In this document: positions 17,381-26,899 of the stretch, piece after piece
Layout: every line of letters begins with the position of its first letter
Numbering within the stretch: the first letter of the stretch is position 1
Assembly (NCBI RefSeq): GCF_019132875.1
Contig: NZ_JAHSPF010000011.1
Location: forward strand, 1 to 64,000
From: Erwinia phyllosphaerae
GTDB taxonomy: Bacteria; Pseudomonadota; Gammaproteobacteria; Enterobacterales; Enterobacteriaceae
DNA: 64,000 nt
Direction: 5' to 3'
Notes under the pieces: generated by a model
The model's database searches: none
Seen by the model: only the letters and a program-made list of their open reading frames with translations
What the model was told of the DNA's origin: nothing
Program-made: the position numbers and the translations under genes

Positions 17381-18139
17381 CTAGCCTGCCTGAAACATAA
17401 TGGTATCGGTGCTGAACGATCCGTCCGGCTGGATGGCATAGTGGTGTTTTACGCTGTCCGAAGCTTTAGCCTGCAACAGGCGGATTGCCTGCGTCAGTTC
17501 ATCCGGCGTCTGCATTCTTTCGATCCAGCTGCTGAACTCCAGATCCAGACGATCGACGGCCAGGCGGTTAACGGCCATGCCGCTTTCATTCACCATCGAC
17601 AGCCATTCGCCCTGTGAATAATCCCTGACGTGGGAAGGATCGCGCAGCATCTCAACCGTTTGCAGCCAGACGTCTAATATGGGCAGACCGGGCGAAGCGA
17701 TATCCATCAGGATAAATTTTCCGTCGGGTTTTAAAACGCGTTTGACCTCACGCAGCGCCATACCCACATCGTGCCAGTGATGCGCCGAATAGCGGCTAAT
17801 GACAATATCAAAGCTGGCAGCAGCAAAAGGCAGGGCTTCCGCTGGCCCATGCGCGGTGGTCAGGTTGTGCAAACCGCGTTCGGCAGCGGCTTCACTCACT
17901 ACCTTCAGCATTTTTTCTGACAAATCGTAAGCGGTTACCTGAGCTACCCGGCTGGCGGCGGCAAAGCTGGCATGTCCTGCGCCGCAGCCGATGTCCAGCA
18001 GCGTGGCCTGCGCATCATCGCTTAACCACTGCACCAGCCTTTGCAGATCGGCACCCTGAGCATGAACGGTGCTGTCCAGATAAGCCTGAGCCTGGTCGCC
18101 AAACTGACTTTCAACTAAAACTTCGTGACTGTTTTTCAT
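17381..18139 (-). CDS. Class I SAM-dependent methyltransferase (YafE/UbiE-like)
   Basis: 252 residues. Motif I LLDIGCGAGHASFAAA at about residues 47-62, acidic loop TAYDLSEKML, and the post-motif segment FDIVISRYSAHHWHDV are typical of the UbiE/YafE type of small-molecule methyltransferase. Substrate unknown. It is transcribed away from the MmyB-type regulator at 18236, with about 95 bases between the starts; such pairs often form a regulator-target unit. Confidence 0.88.
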   Translation of the reverse strand: MKNSHEVLVESQFGDQAQAYLDSTVHAQGADLQRLVQWLSDDAQATLLDIGCGAGHASFAAASRVAQVTAYDLSEKMLKVVSEAAAERGLHNLTTAHGPAEALPFAAASFDIVISRYSAHHWHDVGMALREVKRVLKPDGKFILMDIASPGLPILDVWLQTVEMLRDPSHVRDYSQGEWLSMVNESGMAVNRLAVDRLDLEFSSWIERMQTPDELTQAIRLLQAKASDSVKHHYAIQPDGSFSTDTIMFQAG

Positions 18140-18235
18140 GGTAAAACGCCTTTTTCCAGAAGTAGATAATGACTATACGATCTGCCTTAAGGGGGTACAA
18201 TATGGGTGTTTATACTGGTATCAGGAGTGACCACC

Positions 18236-19033
18236 ATGAGTCAGACACCGCTTTTTGGCCCAAAAGCGCTGGGCAATTTTTTACGCAGCCAGCGTGAAAA
18301 TACCTCGCCGGAAAAGCTGGGCTTGCCGATAGCGGCCAGAAGAAGAACCAAAGGGCTACGGCGTGAGGAAGTGGCGCTACTAAGCGGTATCAGTACGACC
18401 TGGTATACCTGGATTGAACAGGGCAGGGAAATTGTCGTCTCGGCACAGACGCTGGCTAACATTGCCAGCACGCTGCAAATGAAGTCGGTCGAGCGAGACT
18501 ATCTGTTTCGACTGGCGCAGCAGAGCGATCCGCAACAAGAACAGGTGCCGGCCATTGAGCAAGCGGTGCTGGCGGCGGTACATCAGGTTAGCGATCCCTG
18601 CTACCTGCTTGATTTAACCTGCAATATGCTGGCCTGGAACGCGCCGACAGCTACCCTGTTTCAGGGCTGGCTGGATAGCGATAGCCAGCCGAATATGATG
18701 GCGTTCATGTTTCAGCATCCGCTGGCAAAAAGGCTGGTAATCGACTGGGAAGGGCGCGCAAAACGCATTGTGGCCGAGCTGCGTGCGGATACTATGCATT
18801 TCCCGCATGACCAGCAGTTAACGGCTTTTGTCAGCCGGATGCAGGAAAACGCCACGTTTCGCGCATTCTGGTCGCTACAGCAGGTCATTGCGCGCGAAGG
18901 CGGCGAGCGATCCTTTCGCCACCAGAACCTTGGCGAACTGCACTATCGCCATCTCAGCTGGCAGCTGACCAGTAACCGCTCGCTCAAAATGATTATGCTA
19001 ATCCCGGAACGAAGAAGCGAGGCTCCGCGGTAG
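18236..19033 (+). CDS. MmyB-type XRE-family regulator
   Basis: 265 residues. N-terminal helix-turn-helix at about 8-75 (RRTKGLRREEVALLSGIS and TWYTWIEQGR), then the MmyB-like ligand-binding domain (LLDLTCNMLAWNAPTATLF, RRFRHQNLG-type end HRHLSWQ). Start at MSQTPLFGPKALG because CAGGAGTGACCACC lies directly upstream. In this family the regulator usually represses an adjacent divergent enzyme gene; here that is the methyltransferase. The ligand is unknown. Confidence 0.9.
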   Translation: MSQTPLFGPKALGNFLRSQRENTSPEKLGLPIAARRRTKGLRREEVALLSGISTTWYTWIEQGREIVVSAQTLANIASTLQMKSVERDYLFRLAQQSDPQQEQVPAIEQAVLAAVHQVSDPCYLLDLTCNMLAWNAPTATLFQGWLDSDSQPNMMAFMFQHPLAKRLVIDWEGRAKRIVAELRADTMHFPHDQQLTAFVSRMQENATFRAFWSLQQVIAREGGERSFRHQNLGELHYRHLSWQLTSNRSLKMIMLIPERRSEAPR

Positions 19034-19061
19034 CCTGGCCAGATGAGGTCAGCCGTTCAGG

Positions 19062-19529
19062 TTAAACGTGCTTAATTTCCGGCTCGCAAAGCACCGGGAA
19101 GTTCAGCGAGTTGGCAATAAAGCACTGTTCGTGAGCCTGGTGGTGTAACGCTTTCGCCTGTTCAATATCATCACCGGCACGCAGGGTAATCTGCGGTTTC
19201 AGGACTATCTGCGTGAAGCGGCCCTGCTTGCCTTCGGTCATCGTGCCTTCGGCTTTATCGCAGTAGCTCTCCACACAGATCCCCGCTTCGGCACACAAAT
19301 GCAGATACCAGAGCTTGTGGCAGGCTGACGTTGAAGCCAGCAGCATCTCTTCCGGATTCCAGCGGCTGGCATCGCCCAGAAAAGCGGGATCGGATGAACC
19401 TGCAATATCCGCTTTAGCACTGGCGGTTACCTTAAACTGGCGGTCATACGTCCTGTAGGTTTCGGTGCCTTGTCCTTTATTACCGGTCCACTCAACGGTG
19501 ACGTGATAGTGATGCTCGCGATCTGCCAT
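19062..19529 (-). CDS. OsmC family peroxiredoxin-like protein
   Basis: 155 residues. Thiol peroxidase of the OsmC/Ohr fold that reduces organic hydroperoxides. The two redox cysteines are Cys70 (STSACHKLWYLH) and Cys136 (HEQCFIANSLNFPV), in the usual order and distance. It belongs to the YhfA/OsmC-like side branch rather than classic Ohr. Minus strand, followed after about 80 bases by the PLP enzyme gene on the same strand. Confidence 0.9.
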   Translation of the reverse strand: MADREHHYHVTVEWTGNKGQGTETYRTYDRQFKVTASAKADIAGSSDPAFLGDASRWNPEEMLLASTSACHKLWYLHLCAEAGICVESYCDKAEGTMTEGKQGRFTQIVLKPQITLRAGDDIEQAKALHHQAHEQCFIANSLNFPVLCEPEIKHV

Positions 19530-19609
19530 AGCACTTGTTTCTTCTTGTTGTTAAATGAACAAAAAGGTTAGCGTTTTTCGTCCGCTTTACCCAGACGGAA
19601 TCCAGCGCT

Positions 19610-20527
19610 TCAGCTATTTTCAGAAAGATGCCGTAGCTGTTCTGCCGTCATCGTCGCGCCACCGCAGACGACCACCAGCGGTTTTTTAAAGGAAGCCAGC
19701 AGGGGATGATTATCGTAAACGCAGGCGAGGCTTGCGCCGCAGGCTAATTCCGTCAGCACCCGGTGGTCATTCAGAAAACGGCTACAGGCGGTGATGGCCT
19801 GGCGATCGGAAACCAGCACGCTATGTATGGGATGCGTAGCGGCGCAGCGTAACGCCTGTTCGCAAACCCGTTTCGCGCCCAGCGAACCCGCGATGCTGGT
19901 GATGGCGGCCAGCTCTACCGTGGAGCCTGCCTGAAGAGCAGCATGAAAAGATGCCGCGCCTTCTGTCTCTACCGCTATCACCGGCACATCATGCCAGCCG
20001 TTGCGCTGTAGACCTTCTACTATGCCGCTCATCAGGCCGCCGCCGCCGACGGAAAGGATTACCGCGTCGGGTTTAACCTCCGTGGCGGCCACCTCGTCAA
20101 TCAGGCTGGCATGGCCCTGCCAGAGTAGCGGATCGTCAAACGGATGCAGAAAAGCATCATTGTCGCCCATCAGTGAAAGCGCATGCTGATTGGCTTCCTG
20201 CCATGAGGCGCCCTGTATCACCACTTCTGCCTCTTCCTGGCGCAACAGTTCGACAGCCCGAGCAGAAGTCGTTTCAGGCACTACCACGATAACGGGAACG
20301 CCCAGCTGACGGCCAGCCCAGGCTACCGCCAGGCCCGCGTTGCCGCCGGATGAAGATACAAAGCGCTTAGCGCCTTTGCTTTGGTAATGCTGACAGGCCA
20401 GCCCGATGCCGCGAATTTTAAAAGAGCCGGGCGGCTGGAGCGCATCCATTTTTAACCAGACATCACTTCCGGTAATCAGGCTAAGAGGAGTTGACTGGAC
20501 AAGCGGCGTAGTGAGATGTAACGGCAT
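19610..20527 (-). CDS. PLP-dependent serine/threonine dehydratase-like enzyme
   Basis: 305 residues of the tryptophan-synthase-beta fold (fold type II), probably deaminating L-serine or L-threonine. The PLP lysine is Lys37 in PPGSFKIRG; SSSGGNAGLAVAWAGR is the phosphate-side loop and SVGGGGLMSGIVEG the glycine cup. No C-terminal ACT domain, so it is the short catabolic form rather than IlvA. Start at MPLHLTTPL since AGGAAAAGT precedes it; the upstream 18 codons are not needed. Divergent from the phospholipase D-like gene. Confidence 0.87.
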   Translation of the reverse strand: MPLHLTTPLVQSTPLSLITGSDVWLKMDALQPPGSFKIRGIGLACQHYQSKGAKRFVSSSGGNAGLAVAWAGRQLGVPVIVVVPETTSARAVELLRQEEAEVVIQGASWQEANQHALSLMGDNDAFLHPFDDPLLWQGHASLIDEVAATEVKPDAVILSVGGGGLMSGIVEGLQRNGWHDVPVIAVETEGAASFHAALQAGSTVELAAITSIAGSLGAKRVCEQALRCAATHPIHSVLVSDRQAITACSRFLNDHRVLTELACGASLACVYDNHPLLASFKKPLVVVCGGATMTAEQLRHLSENS

Positions 20528-20616
20528 ACTTTTCCTGCGATAAAGGTGGGTAAGAAGAAGATTAAAATATGAATCAATCATAACCCTCTCTATATTTGTT
20601 TAAAACGAGGATGAGA

Positions 20617-21855
20617 ATGATTGATACTTTTAAAGCGCTGGCAGCGAGTATACCGGCTGTCAGCCAGGCTAAAACAGCAGACTTTGAGCTGGTATACGAC
20701 GCGCCAGCGGAAACAACGCTGGCCGCACCTGATTTACGCAGCAGCGCTGCCGTCTGGCAGGAGATGTTTGCTAATGCGCAGACGAAAATCGATATAGCGC
20801 AGTTTTACGTGGCTAACGAAGCCGGTTCACGGCTGGATAAGGTTATCCATACGCTGCGGCAGGCTGGCGAACGCGGCGTTAAAATCCGTTTTCTGCTGGA
20901 CCAGAAAGGCGTGAAGATGAGTACGGCAGAGACAATAGCACAGCTGCAAACCATCCCAGGCCTGACGCTGCGCGTCATTCCCTTCAGCAAGCTGGCCGGC
21001 GGCATCATCCACGCTAAATATATTCTGGTGGACGGCAAACAGAGCTTTGTCGGTAGCCAGAACTTTGACTGGCGGGCGCTGGAACATATTCAGGAAACCG
21101 GTTTATTGATTAATAGCGGTCGGGTTGTCACGCAAATTGCCGCTATCTTTGACCATGACTGGCATGCGCAACCGCTGCTGGCCGCAGGAGAAAAGGTGCC
21201 GGAAAGCGGTACGGACTGGTTACCGGAAGATCTTCGTCGTGGAAGTTACCTTATCGCCAGCCCACGAGCCTGGAATCCGGCAGGCATTGCAGATTCGCAA
21301 ACGGTCTTACCGCAGCTGCTGGCGTCTGCCAGGCAGCGTATTCGGGTACAGGTGATGGAGTATGCACCGCTCTCCTGTGGCGAAAAGCGTAGCCGTCCTT
21401 TTTACGCCGTTATCGACAATGCGCTGCGAGCTGCGGCGGCTCGTGGCGTGCAGGTTGAGCTGATGGTGGCCAGCTGGAATACCGGACAGCCTGAAATTGA
21501 CTGGCTAAAAAGCCTGGCGCTGGTGCCTGACGTGACGATAAAAGTGGTGACCATACCCGAGGCGAGCAGCGGTTTTATTCCCTGGGCCCGCGTCGTGCAC
21601 AGTAAAATCATGACGATAGATGATGAGCTGGCGTGGGTAGGCACCAGCAACTGGCGCGGCGGTTATTTTGATCATTCGCGTAATCTGGAGCTGGTGCAAA
21701 ACGATGCTGCTATGGCAAAACGACTGAACGCGCTCTATTTGCAACTGTGGCAAAGCTGTTACGCGAAACCGTTACGCATTGATGCTGACTATTCCGAGCC
21801 TGATCCGGGTGGCCTGAAGCGGGATCCTTCCGGGTCCGATGCTGACAATCGGTAA
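20617..21855 (+). CDS. Phospholipase D-like protein with two HKD motifs
   Basis: About 412 residues, PLD superfamily (PLD3/4- or nuclease-like). Two catalytic HxKx4D motifs are intact: HAKYILVDGKQSFVGSQNFD and HSKIMTIDDELAWVGTSNW. Residues 1-25 are weakly hydrophobic (TFKALAASIPAVSQA) and might be a short secretion signal, uncertain. ACGAGG 6 bases upstream favours the ATG at 20617 over 20596 or 20611. Substrate (phospholipid, cardiolipin-like or nucleic acid) cannot be told from sequence. Divergent from the PLP enzyme gene, 89 bases apart. Confidence 0.82.
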   Translation: MIDTFKALAASIPAVSQAKTADFELVYDAPAETTLAAPDLRSSAAVWQEMFANAQTKIDIAQFYVANEAGSRLDKVIHTLRQAGERGVKIRFLLDQKGVKMSTAETIAQLQTIPGLTLRVIPFSKLAGGIIHAKYILVDGKQSFVGSQNFDWRALEHIQETGLLINSGRVVTQIAAIFDHDWHAQPLLAAGEKVPESGTDWLPEDLRRGSYLIASPRAWNPAGIADSQTVLPQLLASARQRIRVQVMEYAPLSCGEKRSRPFYAVIDNALRAAAARGVQVELMVASWNTGQPEIDWLKSLALVPDVTIKVVTIPEASSGFIPWARVVHSKIMTIDDELAWVGTSNWRGGYFDHSRNLELVQNDAAMAKRLNALYLQLWQSCYAKPLRIDADYSEPDPGGLKRDPSGSDADNR

Positions 21856-21942
21856 CGCAATCCCTGACTTTTCCCTGCGGCGGAAAGGACTATTGCGTGG
21901 CAAAGAGTTATGGGTCTGTCTTTTCTGCCTGGCGCCCGTTTA

Positions 21943-22223
21943 TCAAATCCTGTGAAAGACTTTTGCCATCAGCGCAGCCAGCCCTGGCGTGGTGGTAAGG
22001 TTTACCCCAAACAGCAGACGGAAATCCCGGCGAGCATCTCCTTTTTAATGTCGCGCATGTCGCTTTTCATTTCTGAAATATCGCCCTGAACATATCTGAC
22101 ATCGGTTTCCAGCTTTGTCACTTTCGAGTCAGGCTTCACTACATTTCTAATGGCGTTCTCCGCATCCCTTGAAGGTGGCGGTCTTACAATTTTGCTAAAG
22201 GAGACGGTACTTTTTTTAGGCAC
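21943..22223 (-). pseudogene. Frameshifted small membrane-associated coiled-coil protein
   Basis: Starting at 22223 (GTG), the frame reads PPPSRDAENAIRNVV and a coiled coil DISEMKSDMRDIKK, then stops early. Adding one base in the A5 run at about 22047-22051 restores a natural ending, KGDARRDFRLLFGVNLT through GLAALMAKVFHRI, with a stop at 21943. This N-terminal helix, coiled coil and DFRLLFG...LAGLMAK tail are a common small protein type in proteobacteria. Either a real 1-base deletion or a sequencing error. Confidence 0.65.
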
Positions 22224-22489
22224 CAGAGAAAAACAATATCAGCAAACAGAAGGCGGCTCGCATTTCTCCTGATGTGTTGCACGGAGGCTTTTCGCTCCTG
22301 ACGTAATGTATGGATCATAGTAGGATAGGCACAGCCGCCTGCTGGAAGAAACCACTGGTGGTTGGTTACATCGTATAAACATTTACTAAAAATAATGCAG
22401 AAATTTATTCATTAATGAAAACGGCAGGGTAAATTAACCGGGCAGCGCGGAGCCACCACGCGACAGAGTAACGGGCAGAGATAGCATTA

Positions 22490-22921
22490 ATGAAGAAATG
22501 GATACTGGCGCTGGGTATAGCGCTACTGGCAACACAGGCCAGCGCGGCGGAGCTGGATCCGCAGACGTCCAGCAAAAATTTTTATAGCTGGTATCTGGAC
22601 GCGCTAAGCAAAGATGAAAGCCCAATTGATGAGCACGACCCGGTATTAAACCAGTACGTTACGCCGCAGCTGCTGCAAAAAATTAACGTCCTGATCAAAA
22701 GTCCGGAAGGCATGGATGATGACTTTTTCCTGCAGGATCAGGATTACAGTGATGCCTGGGTAGGTAACGTCAGCGTTAGCCGCTTTACCATTAACGGAGA
22801 AACGGCATCGGGCGATGTTGTGCTGGGCAAAGATCCTGACGATCGACAACTGCTGCTGGTCACGATGCGAAAAGATCGTGAAGGCTGGAAGATCGATGAC
22901 GTAGTCAAAGAGGAAAAATAA
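22490..22921 (+). CDS. Exported DUF3828 protein (YqhG-like)
   Basis: 143 residues with a Sec signal peptide (MKKWILALGIALLATQASA, cut before AELDP). The mature part matches the DUF3828 pattern: FYSWYLDALSKDESP, LLQKINVLIKSPEGMDDDFFLQDQDYSDAW and WKIDDVVKEEK. Periplasmic; role unknown, often next to lysozyme-inhibitor-like or envelope genes. The start signal is weak, AGAGATAGC. Convergent with the virK-like gene. Confidence 0.82.
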   Translation: MKKWILALGIALLATQASAAELDPQTSSKNFYSWYLDALSKDESPIDEHDPVLNQYVTPQLLQKINVLIKSPEGMDDDFFLQDQDYSDAWVGNVSVSRFTINGETASGDVVLGKDPDDRQLLLVTMRKDREGWKIDDVVKEEK

Positions 22922-22949
22922 TCCTGCCAGCCAGCAAAGTGCTGGCAGG
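22922..22949. terminator. Hairpin between convergent genes
   Basis: CCTGCCAGC pairs with GCTGGCAGG around an 8-9-base loop, directly after the DUF3828 stop. No T-run, so termination is likely but not of classic form. Confidence 0.6.
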
Positions 22950-22956
22950 GTGCTGC

Positions 22957-23892
22957 TTACTGGAGATGCGAACTGAACTGCAGCGCGATCGTGTCCAGTA
23001 GTTCATAACGTTTGCGGTATTCTGAGCGTTTCTTGCTGGCGATCTCCTCCAGCGGCCGACGGGAAAACGCCAGCGGGACAGCATACAGTTTTGATGAGAG
23101 CGGGCTGGCGTTCAGCGTTTCCCAGAACTCGTTATAGCTGGCGTGAAACAGGCTTTTCTTTTTCAGGCGATAGCGCCAGCTGCGGAAGATATGGCCGCTG
23201 TCGCTGACGGCCTGAATCTGCGTAATACCCGTAGCGTGGCAGAACAATGTTAGTGTTTCCATCAGCAGACGTTTAGGAAACAGGCCGTAGCAGGCTTTGG
23301 TTGCTGTACGGATCATCTCATGTGGCGTATCGCGATGGGCACCCTGGATGCCGCCAATCACCATCACTTGTTTTCCTTGCTGTTCCATTACGGCAAAGGT
23401 CACTATCGCCAGCTTAATATCGTCCTGGCTGAAATAAAGATTCACCTCGCCTTCTCTCTCACAGCGCCCGGTACAGGCCATAGTAATAGAGAAGCGCTCG
23501 CCATTTTTGCCCGCAAAATTCAGCAACTCCGCACCCTGCTGGCTCAGTAGCGCCTGGCGCAGATGCGCAAAGCGCAGCGTCTTCGCGAACTGGTAGTGAT
23601 CGATAATTGCCTGCGCACGTGAGGCGACCGGCATGCCGCCATACAGGTAAGGGCGATGAATTTTGCTTGGCAGCGTATGCTGGACCGCCAACATTTCGCG
23701 CATTACCGGCTCGCGGGTAATCGCGCCAACGATCTTCATCGTTTGCAGGGGGCAGGACAGAGAGCGCACAAGGTATTTCAGGCGATACTCGCGGTCATAC
23801 CAGAGCTTTCCCGGTTTTAGCTTGCCCGTTACCAGCGACAAAAAAAGAGTCAGGCTACTTTCCTGATCAGGCGTAAGAATGGTATCGGACAT
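22957..23892 (-). CDS. VirK/YbjX family protein (DUF535)
   Basis: 311 residues of the VirK/YbjX (DUF535) family. In Salmonella and Shigella members help intracellular survival, resistance to antimicrobial peptides or proper surface IcsA. Typical segments are LYFSQDDIKLAIVTF, VIGGIQGAHRDTP and AVSDSGHIFRSWRYRLKKKSLFHASYNEFW. No signal peptide. Salmonella homologues are PhoP-activated; no PhoP box was identified here. Biochemical function is unknown. Confidence 0.87.
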   Translation of the reverse strand: MSDTILTPDQESSLTLFLSLVTGKLKPGKLWYDREYRLKYLVRSLSCPLQTMKIVGAITREPVMREMLAVQHTLPSKIHRPYLYGGMPVASRAQAIIDHYQFAKTLRFAHLRQALLSQQGAELLNFAGKNGERFSITMACTGRCEREGEVNLYFSQDDIKLAIVTFAVMEQQGKQVMVIGGIQGAHRDTPHEMIRTATKACYGLFPKRLLMETLTLFCHATGITQIQAVSDSGHIFRSWRYRLKKKSLFHASYNEFWETLNASPLSSKLYAVPLAFSRRPLEEIASKKRSEYRKRYELLDTIALQFSSHLQ

Positions 23893-24154
23893 GCTGGTGC
23901 TCCAGTGTAAAAGCGGTAGTTGAACACCGGCAACCTCAACGTAAGCTCAATGGGATTTTGCAAGTTAATGCTTTCGTTTAGTGGTTGATAAAATGTTTAA
24001 TTTTTTCGGCTTTTAACGCAAATTTTTTGAGGAAAATAAGTAGATTAAGTAAAAATACGGCGATGACGTAACGGCGATGTTTGGTGAAAATATAGATAGC
24101 GTTGCGCAAACGTCGTAATCTGAAACTTCCCGTACCGAAAGTTTTGGAATCTTT

Positions 24155-25114
24155 ATGTTGGCTGGAGTGCTGTTTGCCCTGTGCGCAGGATTAATGTGGG
24201 GACTGATCTTTATTGGGCCGTTGCTGATACCCGATTACCCGGGGGCGCTACAGTCAGTCGGCCGGTACGTTGCCTTTGGGCTGATTGCTTTACCCCTGGC
24301 CTGGCAGGATCGCCACCGTTTGCGGCAGCTATCGCGCGGCGACTGGACAGAGGCATTAAAGCTGGCGTTAACGGGTAACCTTCTTTATTACACTTTTCTG
24401 GCAAGCGCGATTCAGCGTACCGGCGCGCCCGTTTCCAGTATGATTATCGGTACGCTGCCGGTGGTAATTTCCGTTAGTGCAAATCTGCTTTATGGCCATC
24501 ATGAAGGGCGGCTGCCGTGGCGTAAGCTTGCGCCGGTCTTACTGTTGGTCGCGCTGGGACTGGGCTGCGTTAATGTTGCAGAATGGCAGGGCAGCTTTCA
24601 GCATAACGACCTATTACGCTATTTTAGCGGCATTGGCATGGCCGTTATGGCGATGATCTGCTGGACATGGTATCCACTGCGTAATGCTCGATGGCTGCGT
24701 CAGCACCCCCATCATAAAGCTACCACCTGGGCAACAGCGCAGGGTATGGCAACCTTGCCGCTATCGCTGGTGGGCTATCTGCTGGTCAGTTTGCAGTTGC
24801 ATCTTACCCGGCCTGATTTCCCTTTACCGTTTGGCCCAACGCCCATCATTTTTATCGCGTTAATGATTACGATTGGGCTGCTCTGTTCCTGGCTTGGCGC
24901 GCTGTGCTGGAACGAAGCCAGCCAGCGCCTGCCCACCGTGCTGGTGGGGCCGTTGATTGTTTTTGAAACGCTGGCCGCGCTTTCATATACCTTTATTCTT
25001 CGTCAAAGCTGGCCTCCGCTAATGACCAGCTGCGGCATTACTGCTTTAATTGTCGGCGTTGTGCTCGCCACACGTATAAAACCGGAAGCGTTAAAAAATA
25101 CCCTGCCGGGCTAA
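24155..25114 (+). CDS. DMT-superfamily transporter (EamA family)
   Basis: 319 residues, ten predicted membrane segments in two EamA repeats (FALCAGLMWGLIFIG near the start, AVMAMICWTWYPLRNA in the second repeat). Members export or import small metabolites such as amino acids; the substrate here is unknown. No strong Shine-Dalgarno before the ATG at 24155. The AT-rich upstream 240 bases may carry the promoter. Followed by a strong terminator, so a single-gene unit. Confidence 0.87.
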   Translation: MLAGVLFALCAGLMWGLIFIGPLLIPDYPGALQSVGRYVAFGLIALPLAWQDRHRLRQLSRGDWTEALKLALTGNLLYYTFLASAIQRTGAPVSSMIIGTLPVVISVSANLLYGHHEGRLPWRKLAPVLLLVALGLGCVNVAEWQGSFQHNDLLRYFSGIGMAVMAMICWTWYPLRNARWLRQHPHHKATTWATAQGMATLPLSLVGYLLVSLQLHLTRPDFPLPFGPTPIIFIALMITIGLLCSWLGALCWNEASQRLPTVLVGPLIVFETLAALSYTFILRQSWPPLMTSCGITALIVGVVLATRIKPEALKNTLPG

Positions 25115-25137
25115 AAATAATATCAGTGGTTAAAATT

Positions 25138-25169
25138 GTAAAAAAAAGCACTTTATGTGCTTTTTTTTT
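25138..25169. terminator. Terminator after the DMT transporter gene
   Basis: AAAGCAC, loop TTTAT, GTGCTTT, then nine T; the A-run upstream makes it symmetrical. Confidence 0.92.
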
Positions 25170-25275
25170 GTTGCCGCTGGTCGTAATAATCTGACGCTTC
25201 TGCCCGTTTTTGTGATATTGCTCAAATTTTATGGCTGTTTTTAATACAGGAAAAAGTCAGGGCACGGCAAATCGT

Positions 25276-25473
25276 CTATGACACAACACCAGATTGTTCC
25301 GCTATAAGAATAATCGCTAATCCTGTTTCTCCTATTTTTTGCACAGTCCATTCAGGCTGTACATTTCCTGAACCTGTTTTTTTGAGACGGTTTTTCAGAT
25401 AACAAACCACCTTAAACTCAAATTTTTGGCCGCCTGAAGTCGTTAAGACGACCTCAGGTAAACCTGAATACAT
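25276..25473 (-). CDS. Small hypothetical protein, 65 residues
   Basis: Protein-like composition (GGQKFEFKVVCYLKNRLK, EWTVQKIGETGLAIIL) with an ATG but no clear ribosome binding site. I recognise no family. It could be a fragment of a longer gene, since it lies between an intact transporter gene and an IS3 remnant. Confidence 0.3.
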   Translation of the reverse strand: MYSGLPEVVLTTSGGQKFEFKVVCYLKNRLKKTGSGNVQPEWTVQKIGETGLAIILIAEQSGVVS

Positions 25474-25639
25474 TAAAAATACAGGATAAATGTTTAGCCA
25501 GCATTACCCTTTTCATACCTATTCATCAGTACACTTAAGGTTTTTTGCATAATTTATGGTATTGATAATGTACGTCATTGACGCTGAACCGCTTCAGTAA
25601 AGGGTTGGGGCCATGGAGAGATGGCCTGTAACTGAGAAG

Positions 25640-25658
25640 AATAATGAGAATCATAAAC
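25640..25658. promoter_or_regulatory. Fur-box-like sequence
   Basis: AATAATGAGAATCATAAAC matches 15 of 19 positions of the Fur consensus GATAATGATAATCATTATC. No iron gene is adjacent on either side; it may be left over from a lost locus. Confidence 0.4.
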
Positions 25659-25963
25659 CATTCATAAACAGAGAATGATTACCATAACTGGAGCTGGCGG
25701 CCGATTTTTGGGGCTATCTGTAAGTAAGGTTTATGTCAGAAGTGGCGCATTTATCTTTCGCGACAAAGACAAATGCGCTCATAACTATCTGAAAAAATGA
25801 TTTTTTTTCTGGTGGCAATCAATTTCAATAGTCTGGGCAGGGATGACTATGAGAATAAACTCATCACTGATTCAGGACTCCACAAAAAAGAACGGCGTTT
25901 ATTAATAAAGGATCAGAATATTTTAATTTGGTCCTGGGTAATAAAAAACGTACTGTCCTGCAA

Positions 25964-26359
25964 TTACTGATTTTCACAGTTGTAGGGATAATGGTAAACG
26001 CTACGGCTAATATCCAGCAAACGGCAGCTGCGACGCGTCCCGATATCAAACGTATCCTGCAGAAAATTAACAGCCTGACGTTTATCGTTGGTAGTAAAGA
26101 AGTTTTTCAACACGCTCTGTAGCATCTCTTTGTCGGAGGAGAGCATCTGAAGCTCACGTTCCATGCTGTGAACCTGTTCCTCTAACATTTTGATTCTCCT
26201 GCCTTCTTCAGAAAACAATCCGGCATATTTCTTTTTCCAGCTATAGAAGGTGGCCTCGGAAATCCCCAGTTCTTCACAAATCTCCTTAACCTTTACGCCG
26301 CATTCAGATGCTTTAATGGCACTGGTGATTTGCTCTTCGGTATATCGTGACTTTCTCAT
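25964..26359 (-). mobile_element. IS3-family transposase remnant (OrfA fused to a stub of OrfB)
   Basis: The 131-codon frame starts MRKSRYTEEQITSAIKASE with a full OrfA: helix-turn-helix VKEICEELGISEATFYSWKKKY and leucine-zipper region KMLEEQVHSMERELQML. It then runs in frame into an OrfB beginning (NDKRQAVNFLQDTFDIGTRRSCRLLDISRSVYHY) and ends, without the DDE integrase core. Terminal inverted repeats and target duplication were not found, so the element is dead. Confidence 0.85.
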
Positions 26360-26899
26360 AAATGCTATTACCTTTCTTAACTATAAAGTGATGAGAATGG
26401 CTGAACTAAAAAATGGAACTAATTTATCCATTAATCGGGACAGCGACGTTAAGTGCGCGATTTGAATTGCAGGCTTTAAGTTAAGGGATTATGAATAAAT
26501 ATCATCATGGGATTTCTCCTATTTTATTTGCAAAGCTACTGCTTAGCTTTCGATATGCGGGTTTTTGTTATAAATTCGATTCATGCCAGCAGCAAGGCCA
26601 GTGTGTAATTCAGAATGATCCAGCAGGCGAACCAAAAAATGTGTGCCAGGATATTCTCCAGCAGCCTCCGTGCTGCCATGTGTGCGTTGTTTGTAATCAA
26701 GTCCAGGGAAAATCAGACGATTCGTTAAAAAACGATCTGATAAAGATAAATCTTTTAAATAAGAGCGGCCTCCCTTTGTCCGTAAAATAATATCCCGGAT
26801 TTTTATTTTGCCAGGTTTAGTCCAGGTTCACTTTCTCTGTTGTAGACAAGGATGTATTGACTGTCGCTATAAGTTATTAGTCCTACAAAGGAAGCTTCA
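26360..26899. other. Intergenic, IS-adjacent region before the flippase gene
   Basis: 540 bases. Plus-strand frame 26491-26790 is Cys/Gln-rich and unconvincing. On the minus strand 26581-26679 encodes a 32-residue peptide with one hydrophobic helix (HIFWFACWIILNYTLALLLA) but no ribosome binding site. I see nothing else. Confidence 0.5.

Larger units (their letters stand above)
25170..25963. other. AT-rich non-coding stretch with a Fur-like site
   Basis: Apart from the 65-codon frame above I see no gene. It carries a Fur-like 19-mer and several homopolymer runs, and ends at the IS3 remnant. It looks like decayed accessory DNA. Confidence 0.55.

Noticed and set aside
26491..26790. Cys/Gln-rich frame and a minus-strand hydrophobic 32-mer nearby
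   Set aside because: No start signals and no family; likely chance frames in decayed DNA.
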